Source: Rubrivivax sp.
GTDB lineage: Bacteria; Pseudomonadota; Gammaproteobacteria; Burkholderiales; Burkholderiaceae_C
Direction of reading: 5' to 3'
Assembly: GCA_027489455.1 (NCBI GenBank)
Contig: JAIXZR010000063.1
Coordinates: forward strand, 60,786 to 124,785
Length of the DNA: 64,000 bases
In this document: positions 45,075 through 53,959 of the stretch, in pieces
How the letters are laid out: every line of letters starts with the position of its first letter
Numbering within the stretch: position 1 is the first letter of the stretch
The notes under the pieces: model-generated
The model's input: the letters and a program-made list of their open reading frames with translations, nothing else
Told to the model about the DNA's origin: nothing
Database searches by the model: none
Translations under genes and position numbers: made by a program

Positions 45075-45091
45075 GAGCCGGGCCCGGCGGA

Positions 45092-45994
45092 TCAGGGCTT
45101 CTGGCCATCCCTTCCAGACCGGGCTGCAGCCATCAGCTGCATCACCAGGCTGTGGTGCTGCCCGCGGCGCGACCGGATCGCGTGGATCTCCTCGTGCACG
45201 CCTTCGCTGCTGCCCAAAAGCCGCAGCCCGCGCATCAGGCCGATGCCGTCCGCGCCCAGCCGGCTGACCGGGAAGACGCCCAGCCCGCGGGCTGCGAACA
45301 CGGCCAGCAAGGCACTGTCTTCGAACTCGCCGACGATGCGGGGCCGCAGGCCCTGCAGGTCGAACCAGTGGTCCAGCGTCGGGCGCAGTGCCGAGTGGCC
45401 GGTGGGCAGCAGCACGGGCAGGTCGTTCAGGCAATGTGGAAAGCGGTCGCGTTCGGCCCTGCCCACCAGCCGCGTGGGCCCGTACCAATCGACGACCGAA
45501 TCGACCAGACGTTCGCTGGTCAGGCGCAGGTTGGGGTTGCGCGGCGCAGCCTGGCCGGCCAGCACCAGGTCCAGGTGATGCAGGGCCAGCTCGCTCAGCA
45601 GTTGCTCGAACTCGCCTTCATGGCACACCAGCCGCAGCTGGGGCGTGCCCAGCACCGGCCCCAGCAGCGCATGGGCCGCGAGCTTTGAAATGCCGTCGGA
45701 CAGCCCCACCGCCAGGCGCGCGACCTTGCCGCTGGCGGCGGCCCTGACTTCGTCGGGGATGCCCTGGCCCAGCTGGAAGATCTCCTCGGCCCGGGCGAAG
45801 GCGGCCTGGCCCGCCTCGGTCAGGCCCACGCCGCGCCCCGAGGGCTTGAGGAGCTGGTGGCCCAGCGCCTTCTCTAGTTCGCGGACCTGCGCGCTGATGG
45901 TCTGCACCGCCATGTCCAGCCGGTCGGCGGCGCGAGCAAACCCGCCTTCCTTGGTGACGACCCAGAAGTAGTGCAGGTGACGGTAGTTCAGCAT
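45092..45994 (-). CDS. LysR-family regulator, NhaR-like
   Basis: 300 residues. The helix-turn-helix MLNYRHLHYFWVVTKEGGFA plus AADRLDMAVQTISAQVRELE is of the NhaR subtype, which begins NYxHLxYFW. A two-lobed effector domain follows (VGLSDGISKLAAHALLGPVL, then LDLVLAGQAAPRNP). NhaR proteins respond to sodium and alkaline pH, but no Na+/H+ antiporter gene is adjacent. The gene is convergent with the amylase and lies 165 bases downstream of the aldolase operon end, so no target is obvious. Confidence 0.88.
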   Translation of the reverse strand: MLNYRHLHYFWVVTKEGGFARAADRLDMAVQTISAQVRELEKALGHQLLKPSGRGVGLTEAGQAAFARAEEIFQLGQGIPDEVRAAASGKVARLAVGLSDGISKLAAHALLGPVLGTPQLRLVCHEGEFEQLLSELALHHLDLVLAGQAAPRNPNLRLTSERLVDSVVDWYGPTRLVGRAERDRFPHCLNDLPVLLPTGHSALRPTLDHWFDLQGLRPRIVGEFEDSALLAVFAARGLGVFPVSRLGADGIGLMRGLRLLGSSEGVHEEIHAIRSRRGQHHSLVMQLMAAARSGRDGQKP

Positions 45995-46159
45995 GGGTGG
46001 GGCCCTGGAAGGCTGGTGCGGAGAAACCGAAGTCTAGATGCGCAGCCAGCTGGTTTGTCCGAACCGGATTCTTCCCCGCCCGCGTGCTGGTCTCGCTGCG
46101 GAAGACCCGCGGCCAGCCCGCGGTGAGCGGGACGCCGTGATGCGGGTCAGCGGCTCGCT

Positions 46160-46927
46160 TCAGCGGCGGATCACCTCCAGCCGCCGCGCGATCTCGGCCT
46201 TCAGCCACAGCGCGTCGTGCCCCGGCACCACCAGCTGCTGGCCTTTCGCCAGCATCGCCCGCGCCATCTCGGCGCTGTTGCACCAGATGCCGCAGACCTT
46301 GCCGTGCGCCGCAGCCGCGGCCTGGATGCGGGCGATGGCCGCGGCCAGATCGGGCTGGGTGTAGGCCGCCGCCGGGCCCAGGCCCAGGGCGATGCCCAGA
46401 TCGCTGGGGCCGATGAAGAGGCCGTCGATCGTGGGCTCCGCGGCGATCGCGTCCACCGCTGCCAGCGCGGCGCGCGTCTCGATCATCGCCAGCGCCAGCA
46501 GCTGGGCGTTGGCATGCTCGGGGTAGTCGGCGCCGCCCACCAGCAGCCCGCGGGCGGGGCCGAAGCTGCGGTCGCCTTCGGCACCGGCCAGCGGGTAGCG
46601 GCAGGCGCGGCCGAAGGCGCGCGCCTCGGCGGCCGAGTTGACCAGCGGGCAGATCACACCGTACGCGCCGGCATCCAGCGCGCGGTTGATCTCGGCCAGC
46701 TGGTTGCCGGCCACGCGCACCAGCGGCACGGCCGGCGTGTGGGCCAGGGCCTGCAGCATCGCCACCATCTGGGCGTGGCCGGCCATGCCGTGCTGGCAAT
46801 CCACCACCACGGCATCGAAGCCGGCGCAGCCCACCAGTTCTGCCGCGTAGGCGGAATCGAGGCTCATCCAGCCGGCGATGGCCCCCTGGCCGGCCGCGAA
46901 CAGTTCACGCAAGCGATTGGGCTTCAT
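46160..46927 (-). CDS. HpcH/HpaI-family aldolase
   Basis: 255 residues. Family motifs are complete: WMSLDSAYAAELVGCAGFD, VVDCQHGM with the metal-site D/H, RVAGN, the metal-binding E in MIETRAALAAVDAI and GPSDLGIALGLG. Class II pyruvate aldolases of this family split 2-keto-3-deoxy sugar acids or hydroxy-ketoheptanedioate into pyruvate plus an aldehyde. It is the last gene of the LacI-controlled operon and overlaps the hydrolase upstream (ATGA), so it probably performs the carbon-splitting step of that pathway. Confidence 0.92.
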   Translation of the reverse strand: MKPNRLRELFAAGQGAIAGWMSLDSAYAAELVGCAGFDAVVVDCQHGMAGHAQMVAMLQALAHTPAVPLVRVAGNQLAEINRALDAGAYGVICPLVNSAAEARAFGRACRYPLAGAEGDRSFGPARGLLVGGADYPEHANAQLLALAMIETRAALAAVDAIAAEPTIDGLFIGPSDLGIALGLGPAAAYTQPDLAAAIARIQAAAAAHGKVCGIWCNSAEMARAMLAKGQQLVVPGHDALWLKAEIARRLEVIRR

Positions 46928-47670
46928 CGGGGGGTGTCCTCCAGGGTGTGCAGGGATTGGATGAAGTGGCGCAGATGGCCGGCCACCCAGGCCGGCTGCT
47001 GCATCGGGAACAGGTGGCCGGCACCCGCCAGGCAGTGATGCTGCCCCTGCGGCGACAGGCCGGCCAGCAGCGCGCTGTCGGCCGGCGGGCACAGGCCGTC
47101 GTGCTGCGCCGACAGCGCCAGCAGCGGCACGGCCAGCGCATGGCGTGGCGCCAGCAGGCCTGGCCGCTGCGCGGCGTAGTCCAGCTGGTGCCGGAAACGG
47201 CGCAGGCCCACGGCCTGGGCCTGCGCGGCCAGGGCGTCCACCAGCGCAGCGTCTCCGCCCACGGCATAGCCCGGCGCCAGCTTGCCGCGGGCCAGCGCTG
47301 CCAGCCCCTGCTGCTGCGCCACCTGCCACTGCGCATCGCGCCGCGCGGCGCGGGTGTCGCGGCCGGCGCGCGCGTTGGCGCCCAGCAGCACCAGCGCGGC
47401 CACGGCCTGTGGGTGGGCGCGCGCCAGGTGCAGTGCGACGATGCCACCCAGCGAATGGCCTACCCACACTGCCGGGGCCGGCACCAGCGCGGCCAGGCGC
47501 GCCAGCTCGTCATCCAGCCAGGGGCACTCGCCCAGCAGCTCGACATGCGCCGGCCCGCCCGGAACGCCCTGCAGCGCGGTCGCCAGGCTGCGCGCGTCCA
47601 GCAGGGTGCCAGGCAAGGCCACGATGCGCGGCCCCGGGGCCGGCGCGGCGGGCCCGTGCCGGGCAGCCAT
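46924..47670 (-). CDS. alpha/beta-fold hydrolase
   Basis: 248 residues. Nucleophile in WVGHSLGGIVAL, acid D in LSAQHDGLCPP and base H in GAGHLFPMQQP; the N-terminus IVALPGTLLDAR resembles the oxyanion segment of carboxylesterases. It may open a lactone or cleave an ester intermediate. Both ends overlap neighbours by four bases: the bicupin stop upstream and the aldolase start downstream. Confidence 0.85.
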   Translation of the reverse strand: MAARHGPAAPAPGPRIVALPGTLLDARSLATALQGVPGGPAHVELLGECPWLDDELARLAALVPAPAVWVGHSLGGIVALHLARAHPQAVAALVLLGANARAGRDTRAARRDAQWQVAQQQGLAALARGKLAPGYAVGGDAALVDALAAQAQAVGLRRFRHQLDYAAQRPGLLAPRHALAVPLLALSAQHDGLCPPADSALLAGLSPQGQHHCLAGAGHLFPMQQPAWVAGHLRHFIQSLHTLEDTPR

Positions 47671-48797
47671 CACGCCGCCATCGGCGGCGGCAGCAGGCTG
47701 TGGCGGGCCAGGTGGCCGCCGGCGTCCAGCGTGCAGTCGTGGGCCAGTGCCTGGGCCACCAGGGCCGGTGCAAAGCGCGGGGGCTTGGGGGCGTCGCCGC
47801 GCACCACCAGCAGCGCGTGCGCGTCCTGCGTGCCGATGTTGATGAATCGGCGCGTGCAGCCGGCGGGCAGGGACAGCGTGTCCCAGGCGCCCAGCTCGGC
47901 ACGCAAGGCCGCCGGGCCGTCGTTGAAGTCCACCGCCAGCGGGCCCTGGGCGTGTACCAGCACCGCTGGCGCGTCCAGCACGAAGGCCGCGCTTGCCTGG
48001 CCCGGCGGCACGCGCAGCCATTCGATCGAGAAGCCCTGCGGCTCCGTCACTGCCGGGCGGTGGTCGCGGTGCTGAGTGAGGCCCCAGCCGACGAAGGGCG
48101 CCAGCTGCCAGCCGTGGCCGGGGAGTGCGGTGTCCAGTGTCGCGGCGCGGTAGTCGCGCTGCGCGGGCTTCAGCGCGCGGGCCATCAGCTCGCTGGCCGA
48201 CCAGCGGCGCAGTTGCGCCACTTCGCTGTCGGGCAGCAGGGGCAGCAGTTCGCTGTCGGGCGGCGGCGTGGCGCCCGCGGGCACGTCGATGATCTGGTTG
48301 TCGCGGCCCAGGTACAGGCCGGTCTCGCGCGCGCGGCGCATGACATCGGGGCTCCAGAGGATGCCGCCGGTGTCGTCCCCGCCCAGCACCGTCATCAGGA
48401 AGCCCTTGCGCGTGCCGCTGCTGGAAAAGCCCCGGAACATCCACGGCGGCATGCAGATCACGTCGCCTTCGTCCAGCACGGCTTCGCCTTCTTCGCCGCG
48501 CACGCCCCAGCGCAGCGTGAAGCGGCCTTCGCAGGCGATGAAGACCTCGGCCGTGAAGTGCAGGTGCAGGTTGTTGGTGACGCCCGGCAGCAGCCCGGCC
48601 GCACCGATGTTGAAGCCATGCGGTTCGCGCAGGTTCACCACCTGGCCCGGGTTCTGCGTCACGCCCGGGCCGATGATGGAATAGTTTTCCTTCGGCGTGC
48701 TGCCCGGTAGGCGCACGTCGATGAAGGCGTCTTCGCACGAAACGTACTGCGCGCGGCGGATGTGCCGGCGCTGGAGTTCTTGCGGGGTCAGGATCAT
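47670..48797 (-). CDS. bicupin protein
   Basis: 375 residues with two cupin-like domains. The first has metal-ligand-type motifs NNLHLHFTAEVFIACEG and GDVICMPPWMFRGF. The second (FSIEWLRVPPG, WDTLSLPAGCTRRFIN) lacks clear histidines and is probably non-catalytic. The best fit is a homogentisate-dioxygenase-like or sugar-isomerase-like cupin; the exact reaction is unknown. It lies 17 bases after the permease gene and overlaps the hydrolase gene, placing it between import and catabolism in the operon. Confidence 0.75.
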   Translation of the reverse strand: MILTPQELQRRHIRRAQYVSCEDAFIDVRLPGSTPKENYSIIGPGVTQNPGQVVNLREPHGFNIGAAGLLPGVTNNLHLHFTAEVFIACEGRFTLRWGVRGEEGEAVLDEGDVICMPPWMFRGFSSSGTRKGFLMTVLGGDDTGGILWSPDVMRRARETGLYLGRDNQIIDVPAGATPPPDSELLPLLPDSEVAQLRRWSASELMARALKPAQRDYRAATLDTALPGHGWQLAPFVGWGLTQHRDHRPAVTEPQGFSIEWLRVPPGQASAAFVLDAPAVLVHAQGPLAVDFNDGPAALRAELGAWDTLSLPAGCTRRFINIGTQDAHALLVVRGDAPKPPRFAPALVAQALAHDCTLDAGGHLARHSLLPPPMAA

Positions 48798-48814
48798 GGG
48801 TTCGCGCTCAATGT

Positions 48815-49651
48815 TCAGCCCTTGACAGCGCCTTGCGTCAGGCCGGAAACGATCTGCTTCTGGAACAACACCACCAGCACGATCAGCGGGATCGTGATGC
48901 TGACGGCACCCGCCACGCCCTGCATCAGCAGGGCATCGCTTTCGGCGGTGATGGCGCCGGCGATGGCCGCCGGCATCGTCATGCGCTCGGCGTTCGTCAG
49001 CGCCGAGGACAACAGGAAATCGTTGTAGGCCAGCAGGAAGCTGAACAGCCCCGTGGTGACCACGCCAGGCCACATCACCGGGATGATCACGCGGCGGAAG
49101 GCCTGCAGCCGCGTGCAGCCGTCCACCATCGCGGCTTCGTCCAGCTCTTGCGGGATGCTGGCGAAGAACGAGCGCAGCATCCAGATCGTGAAGGGCTGGT
49201 TGATCGCCACCAGCACGAACACCAGGGTGAACGTGGTGTTGCGGATGCCCAGCGCATCGAACATCAGATGGAAGCTGGGCAGCAGCGTGGAATGCGGCAG
49301 CGCGCGGAACACCAGCGCGATGATCAGCAGCCAGAAGCCGAGGGAACCGCGGTAGCGCGCCAGCGCATACCCTGCCAGGCAGCCCACGGTGAGCGAGATC
49401 GTGACCGTGCAGGCCGTGACGACGGCGGTGTTGACGAAGTTGCGGTGGAACTCGCGGTCCACCCACAGGCCGCGGTAGTTTTCGAAGGTGATCGGCGCCG
49501 ACCACTTCAGCGGCGACGAGAACGCATCGACATAGCTGCGCAGCGAGATCACCAGCGTCCAGACCACCGGCAGGCTGGCCAGCACCAGCCACAGCGCCAG
49601 GCCGCCGTACAGCAGCCAGGGGCCCAGCCAGTGGCGGCGCGGATCAGCCAC
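48815..49651 (-). CDS. sugar ABC transporter permease (MalG/UgpE type)
   Basis: 278 residues with six predicted membrane helices. The coupling motif EAAMVDGCTRLQAFRRVIIPVMWPG is the EAA loop of binding-protein-dependent permeases, and the first helix is LWLVLASLPVVWTLVISLRS. Typical of the MalG half of carbohydrate uptake-1 importers. Its start overlaps the partner permease stop by eight bases. Confidence 0.93.
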   Translation of the reverse strand: MADPRRHWLGPWLLYGGLALWLVLASLPVVWTLVISLRSYVDAFSSPLKWSAPITFENYRGLWVDREFHRNFVNTAVVTACTVTISLTVGCLAGYALARYRGSLGFWLLIIALVFRALPHSTLLPSFHLMFDALGIRNTTFTLVFVLVAINQPFTIWMLRSFFASIPQELDEAAMVDGCTRLQAFRRVIIPVMWPGVVTTGLFSFLLAYNDFLLSSALTNAERMTMPAAIAGAITAESDALLMQGVAGAVSITIPLIVLVVLFQKQIVSGLTQGAVKG

Positions 49652-50627
49652 CGCGTTGCTCCTTCCAGGTCTTGCGCAGCAGCGGCACCAGCAGCACGGC
49701 GATGCCGGCCACCGTCAGCACTGCGGCGGCGCTGGCCTTGTACGGGTTGGCTTCCTGCAGCAGCACGTGGTAGGTGAGGTACTGCACGCTGGTGGTGAAG
49801 GCGCCCTGCGTGAGCACCACGACGGGTTCGAACACGCGGTAGGCGTCCATCAGGTGGATCAGCGTGACGAACACCACCAGCGGCATCAGGTGCGGCAGCG
49901 TGACGTAGCGCAGCTTCTGCCAGCGGCTGGCGCCGTCCAGCGTGGCGGCTTCCAGCGCATCCTGCGGCACGCCCTGAAGCCCGGCGTAGAACACGATGAA
50001 GGCGAAGGGCAGCACGTGCCAGATACCGTACAGCACCACCAGCAGCTGCGCCGACCAGGGCTGGGCCATCCAGTACACCTGCACGCCCACGTGCGACAGC
50101 AGATGCGGCACGAGCCCGTCATCGCGGAACAGCCACTTGATCGCCAGCGCGCCTACCACCGGCGTGATGATGAAGGGCAGCAGCGATGCCGCGATGAATG
50201 CGCCCTTCAGCCGCTGCGTGACCTGGTTCATGGCCAGCGCCAGCGCCAGACCGCCGCCGAGCACGAAGGGCGTGGTGCCGGCGATGTAGAGCAGCGTGAA
50301 GCGCAGCGCCGCAAGGAATTCCACCGGCGCAGCGGGAGCGCCCGGCGTGGCGCCAGCCGGGGCGTCCAGCCCCAGGATGGCGCGGTAGTAGCTGGCACCG
50401 ACGAAGCTGCAGGTCTGCAGCGCCTGCCCGTCGGCCCCGGTGCGGGCGCGCAGCGTCGTCACCGGGTGGGCGCCGAAGGGGCCGGTCTGCTGCACCGTCA
50501 CCAGTTCCATCTGCAGCGTGCAGTTGTGCACCGACAGCCACAGCGTCAGCGCCAGCGGCAGGGCCAGCAGCAGCGCCATCAGCAGCACCGAAGGCGCGAC
50601 GAAGCCGGCGAAGCTGCGCAGCTTCAT
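49644..50627 (-). CDS. sugar ABC transporter permease (MalF/UgpA type)
   Basis: 327 residues. EAA loop LEAATLDGASRWQKLRYVTLP. The first helix (APSVLLMALLLALPLALTLW) is followed by an unusually long periplasmic loop of about 65 residues with two cysteines (NCTLQ and QTCSF) that could pair, before the remaining five helices. It partners with the permease at 48815 and overlaps the binding-protein gene upstream (ATGA). Confidence 0.92.
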   Translation of the reverse strand: MKLRSFAGFVAPSVLLMALLLALPLALTLWLSVHNCTLQMELVTVQQTGPFGAHPVTTLRARTGADGQALQTCSFVGASYYRAILGLDAPAGATPGAPAAPVEFLAALRFTLLYIAGTTPFVLGGGLALALAMNQVTQRLKGAFIAASLLPFIITPVVGALAIKWLFRDDGLVPHLLSHVGVQVYWMAQPWSAQLLVVLYGIWHVLPFAFIVFYAGLQGVPQDALEAATLDGASRWQKLRYVTLPHLMPLVVFVTLIHLMDAYRVFEPVVVLTQGAFTTSVQYLTYHVLLQEANPYKASAAAVLTVAGIAVLLVPLLRKTWKEQRGG

Positions 50628-51919
50628 GCCGCACCGCCACGCGCTGCGCTGCGCCCGGGCAGGAAGCCCTTCTCCGTGGCCACCTGCCGGTAGGCCGCCG
50701 CGGCGGTGGCGAGCACTGCGGCGCTGTCGCGCCCGCCGGCCAGGGCGTCGGGCAACACCTTGCCGATCTCGCCGATGGCCAGCGCAAAGAAGGGCTCGCC
50801 CGGCCACACCGGCGCGCCGGCAGCCCGCGCCTGGGCCACGCCGTCGCCGAAGCGGCCGGGCCGCCAGGCCGAGCGCACCCACACGCCCAGGTCGTTGCCG
50901 CTGCGCACAGCGTCTTCAGACAACGCGGCCATCAGCACCTGGAAAGCGGCATCGCGCTGCTGCGGCGCATTGCGCGGCAGCACCATCGCGTCCCACCACA
51001 GGTGCGCGGCCGGCGCGCCGCCCGGGCGCGCGGCCGGCGCCAGCGCCTGCTGCATGCGGCCGGCCACGCGCGAGGCCAGCGGGTCGTCCAGCCTCGTCGC
51101 GCGGCTGGCCCAGAGCACGCCCATCGCGGCCTTGCCCTGCTGGAACTGGTTGACGACATCGTCGGCGTTGGAGGCCAGCGCGTTGGGCGTCATGAAGGGC
51201 AGCATCGCGCGCATAGTGGCCACGGCAGCCAGCCCGGCGGTGCCGTGGAAGGCTGGCTGGGCGCTGCCGGGTTCGAACACCCGGCCACCGTGCGCCACCA
51301 GCAGGTTGACGAACTCCACCGCGCCGTCGAAGCCCTTGGCAAAGCCCTGGGCGATGGGGTAGTCGATGCTGGGTTCGCGCGCCTTCAGCACGGCCGCGGC
51401 CTGCAGCAGCTGCGGGTAGGTGGCGGGCACGGCCAGGCCGTGGCGTTCCAGCAGGTCGGCGCGGTAGAACAGGCACTGGGTGTTCTGCAGGAAGGCCAGC
51501 GCCATCACCTGCCCGTCCATGCGCACCAGCATGCGTTCTTCCAGCTGCCCGCGCGCGCCATGGCGCTGCACCAGGTCGTCCAGCGGCTGCAGCTCGCGCC
51601 GCGCGTAGAGGTTTGCGAACACGCCCATCGACACGGCTGCAGCGTCGAAGGGCGAACGCCCGGCCGAGGCGAAGGCCTGTTCGGTCTCGGTGCGCGCCTG
51701 CGGCGTGAGCTTGAACACCACCTTCAGGCCCGGGCGGGCACAGCTTTCGGCGATGCGCGCCATGTGCTGCAGCGCCGGGAAGCTGTTGCCAACGATGTTG
51801 ACCATTCCGCTGCCGGCCACCGGCGGGCAGGCGGCGGCCTGTGCCCGCACTGCGGCGGGGCCCAGGCCGGTGGCCAGCGCGGCAGCGGCCAGCAGCGGGC
51901 GGCGGCGCAGGCCGGTCAT
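50624..51919 (-). CDS. extracellular solute-binding protein of a sugar ABC importer
   Basis: 431 residues from ATG 51919, overlapping the ATPase stop. A signal peptide (LRRRPLLAAAALATGLGPAAVRAQ) without a lipobox indicates a soluble periplasmic protein. The family 1 binding-protein pattern is visible: FDAAAVSMGVFANLYARREL, YRADLLERHGLAVPATYPQL, FVNLLVAHGG, and QQGKAAMGVLWASRA. The ligand is probably an oligosaccharide or polyol derivative; not readable from sequence. Confidence 0.88.
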   Translation of the reverse strand: MTGLRRRPLLAAAALATGLGPAAVRAQAAACPPVAGSGMVNIVGNSFPALQHMARIAESCARPGLKVVFKLTPQARTETEQAFASAGRSPFDAAAVSMGVFANLYARRELQPLDDLVQRHGARGQLEERMLVRMDGQVMALAFLQNTQCLFYRADLLERHGLAVPATYPQLLQAAAVLKAREPSIDYPIAQGFAKGFDGAVEFVNLLVAHGGRVFEPGSAQPAFHGTAGLAAVATMRAMLPFMTPNALASNADDVVNQFQQGKAAMGVLWASRATRLDDPLASRVAGRMQQALAPAARPGGAPAAHLWWDAMVLPRNAPQQRDAAFQVLMAALSEDAVRSGNDLGVWVRSAWRPGRFGDGVAQARAAGAPVWPGEPFFALAIGEIGKVLPDALAGGRDSAAVLATAAAAYRQVATEKGFLPGRSAARGGAA

Positions 51920-52989
51920 GGCGCGCGTGCGCCCAGCCGCGCCTGGCTGTGCGCGTCGAAGAGATGGCAGCGCGCGATGTCCAGACTGAAGCCTGCTCGC
52001 TCGCCGATCCGCGCCTGCTGCGCCTTGCCACCCTTGGCGGTGACCTTGGCATCGCCGCACTGCAGCGTCAGGTAGGTGGCGTCGCCCGTGAGTTCCAGCG
52101 CGAAGACCTCACCCTCGATGGCGGCCGGTGCATTGCCCAGCGCTGGCAGAACTGCCAGGTCTTCTGGCCGGATGCCCAGCACCGCATCGGCGTGGTCGGG
52201 CAGCGCGAACCCGGCCACGCGCACGCCCGGCGCTTCGAACACCCCGCCCTGCAGCCGCCCGCGCAGCAGGTTCATCGGCGGCGCGCCCACGAAGCCGGCC
52301 ACGAAGAGGTTGGCCGGCCGGTCGTAGATCTCGCGCGGCGTGCCCACCTGCTGGATGCGCGCGCGGCTCATCACCACCACGCGGTCGGCCAGGGTCATGG
52401 CCTCCACCTGATCGTGCGTGACGTAGATCGTCGTCACGCTCAACGAGTGGTGCAGGTGCTTGAGGTAGGCGCGCATGCTCACGCGCAGCTGGGCGTCCAG
52501 GTTGCTCAGCGGCTCGTCCATCAGGAAGACGGCTGGCCGTCGCACGATGGCGCGCGCCAGGGCCACGCGCTGGCGCTGTCCGCCGGAAAGCTCTTTCGGC
52601 CGGCGCTGCAGATAGTCCGTCAGCTCCACCTGCTGCGCCGCCTTCTGCACCGCCGGGCCGATCTCGCTGGCCGGCAGACCGCGGATCTTCAGCGGGAAGC
52701 CGATGTTCTCGGCCACCGTCATGTTGGGGTAGAGGCCATAGCTCTGGAAGACCATCGCCACGTCGCGGTCCTTGGGCTCCAGGGTGTTGACGCAGCGCTC
52801 GCCGATCCACACCTCGCCTTCGCTCGGGTCTTCCAGCCCTGCCACCATGCGCATGGTGGTCGTCTTGCCGCAGCCGCTGGGGCCCAGCAGCACCAGGAAC
52901 TCGCCGTCGGCGATGTCCAGCGACAGCCGCTCCACCGCCGTGCTCGAGCCCCAGCGCTTGACGATGTTCTTCAGCTGGACGCGGGCCAT
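51916..52989 (-). CDS. sugar ABC transporter ATP-binding protein (MalK/UgpC type)
   Basis: 357 residues. Walker A LLGPSGCGKTTT, Q-loop MVFQSYGLYPNMTV, signature ELSGGQRQRVALARA, Walker B VFLMDEPLSNLDA and H-loop YVTHDQVEAM are intact; the C-terminal 120 residues form the MalK-type regulatory OB folds. Such ATPases can serve more than one importer. It overlaps the binding-protein gene (ATGA) and lies 19 bases after a SnoaL-like gene. Confidence 0.95.
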   Translation of the reverse strand: MARVQLKNIVKRWGSSTAVERLSLDIADGEFLVLLGPSGCGKTTTMRMVAGLEDPSEGEVWIGERCVNTLEPKDRDVAMVFQSYGLYPNMTVAENIGFPLKIRGLPASEIGPAVQKAAQQVELTDYLQRRPKELSGGQRQRVALARAIVRRPAVFLMDEPLSNLDAQLRVSMRAYLKHLHHSLSVTTIYVTHDQVEAMTLADRVVVMSRARIQQVGTPREIYDRPANLFVAGFVGAPPMNLLRGRLQGGVFEAPGVRVAGFALPDHADAVLGIRPEDLAVLPALGNAPAAIEGEVFALELTGDATYLTLQCGDAKVTAKGGKAQQARIGERAGFSLDIARCHLFDAHSQARLGARAP

Positions 52990-53008
52990 CGTGCACTTTC
53001 GCAGGAGG

Positions 53009-53959
53009 TCACAGCAATTGCATCCACAGCGCGACTTCGTCGATCAGCACCCACTCGCGCAGGATGCGCCCGCGGGCGTGGTCCACCTCGGCGTGGGTGA
53101 TGCCCAGGATCTCCACCGGCCGCTGCGTGGCCGCGCCATAGCGGCCGCCGCCCCCATGCTGGCCCGTGATGCGCCAGCGCATCGCGACGCGCGGGGTGCG
53201 GCCGGGTTCGGTGCGCTCGGCCAGGCTGTCGATGTGCAGCGTGGCACCGGCAAAGGCGGCCGTCAGCCCGAACCACAGCGCTTCGGCATCGGCCAGGCCC
53301 ATGCCGGCAAAGCCGCTGGGGCCGCGCAGGTCCAGCGCCTCGTCGGCATGGCGGCCCAGCACGGCCAGGTCGCCGGCCCACAGCGCGCGGTAGGTCGCGG
53401 CCAGCAGCGTGGCACCGGGCGTGCTGTGCATCGGGTTCTGCCAGCCGCCAGGGGCCGGTGGCTGGTGCAGCGGCAGCGTGGGCGCGCCGCGTGTGGCCAG
53501 CCAGGCGGCGGCCAAGTCACGCGGGCTGCGGCCCAACTGCAGCGCGATGGCGCCCTGGTCGCGCACCAGCCACTCGTGCACGATGCGGTTGCCCACGCAC
53601 ACGCAGTCAGCCACGGTGCGCACGCGCACGGGCTTTCCGCTGGCCGGGCCGAAAGCGCCGTCGCCGCGGTGCGTCATCGTCGACGCGATGCGGTGCGACG
53701 AGAGGTAGCCCGCCTCGTCGTCGCCCGCACTCACGATGTCCTCGCACAGCAGCCGCCGATCCGGGAACTGCTGCAGCGTTTCCAGCGTGCCGCGCACCAC
53801 GGCGTCCACGCCCTGCTGCGTGCCGCCGGGCGTGATGACGGCGCAGTCGGGCGCGTACCAGTCGTGGATGCGATCGATCTCGCGGCCTTCCCAGATGCGC
53901 GCGGTGATGACGCGGATGTAGTCGTCCAGGTCGGCGAAGGCGGGGTCGAAGCCCTTCAT
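53009..53959 (-). CDS. tandem SnoaL-like / NTF2-fold protein
   Basis: 316 residues with two NTF2-like halves: DYIRVITARIWEGREIDRIH to about 150, and LLAATYRALWAGDLAVLGRH to about 300. Each has the cone-shaped fold signature of alternating strands ending in a W.L motif. SnoaL-family members catalyse cyclisation, isomerisation or dehydration; many are called ester cyclases. It overlaps the LacI gene (ATGA) and belongs to the same operon, where a second double-SnoaL protein is encoded at 57276. Probably an isomerase or dehydratase step (inference). Confidence 0.75.
   Translation of the reverse strand: MKGFDPAFADLDDYIRVITARIWEGREIDRIHDWYAPDCAVITPGGTQQGVDAVVRGTLETLQQFPDRRLLCEDIVSAGDDEAGYLSSHRIASTMTHRGDGAFGPASGKPVRVRTVADCVCVGNRIVHEWLVRDQGAIALQLGRSPRDLAAAWLATRGAPTLPLHQPPAPGGWQNPMHSTPGATLLAATYRALWAGDLAVLGRHADEALDLRGPSGFAGMGLADAEALWFGLTAAFAGATLHIDSLAERTEPGRTPRVAMRWRITGQHGGGGRYGAATQRPVEILGITHAEVDHARGRILREWVLIDEVALWMQLL

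Noticed and set aside
45077..45088. GCCGGGCCCGGC as a bidirectional terminator between amylase and LysR genes
   Set aside because: The palindrome leaves no loop for a stable hairpin and lacks a T-tract; 12-bp GC palindromes are common at this base composition.
42249..45488. 1079-codon frame antisense to the secreted amylase
   Set aside because: The amylase has intact catalytic residues and overlapping operon junctions; the antisense frame shows only Arg/Gly/His-rich sequence.
46117..46131. CCCGC-GGTGA-GCGGG hairpin after the aldolase gene
   Set aside because: Only a 5-bp stem without a T-tract; too weak to call as a terminator.
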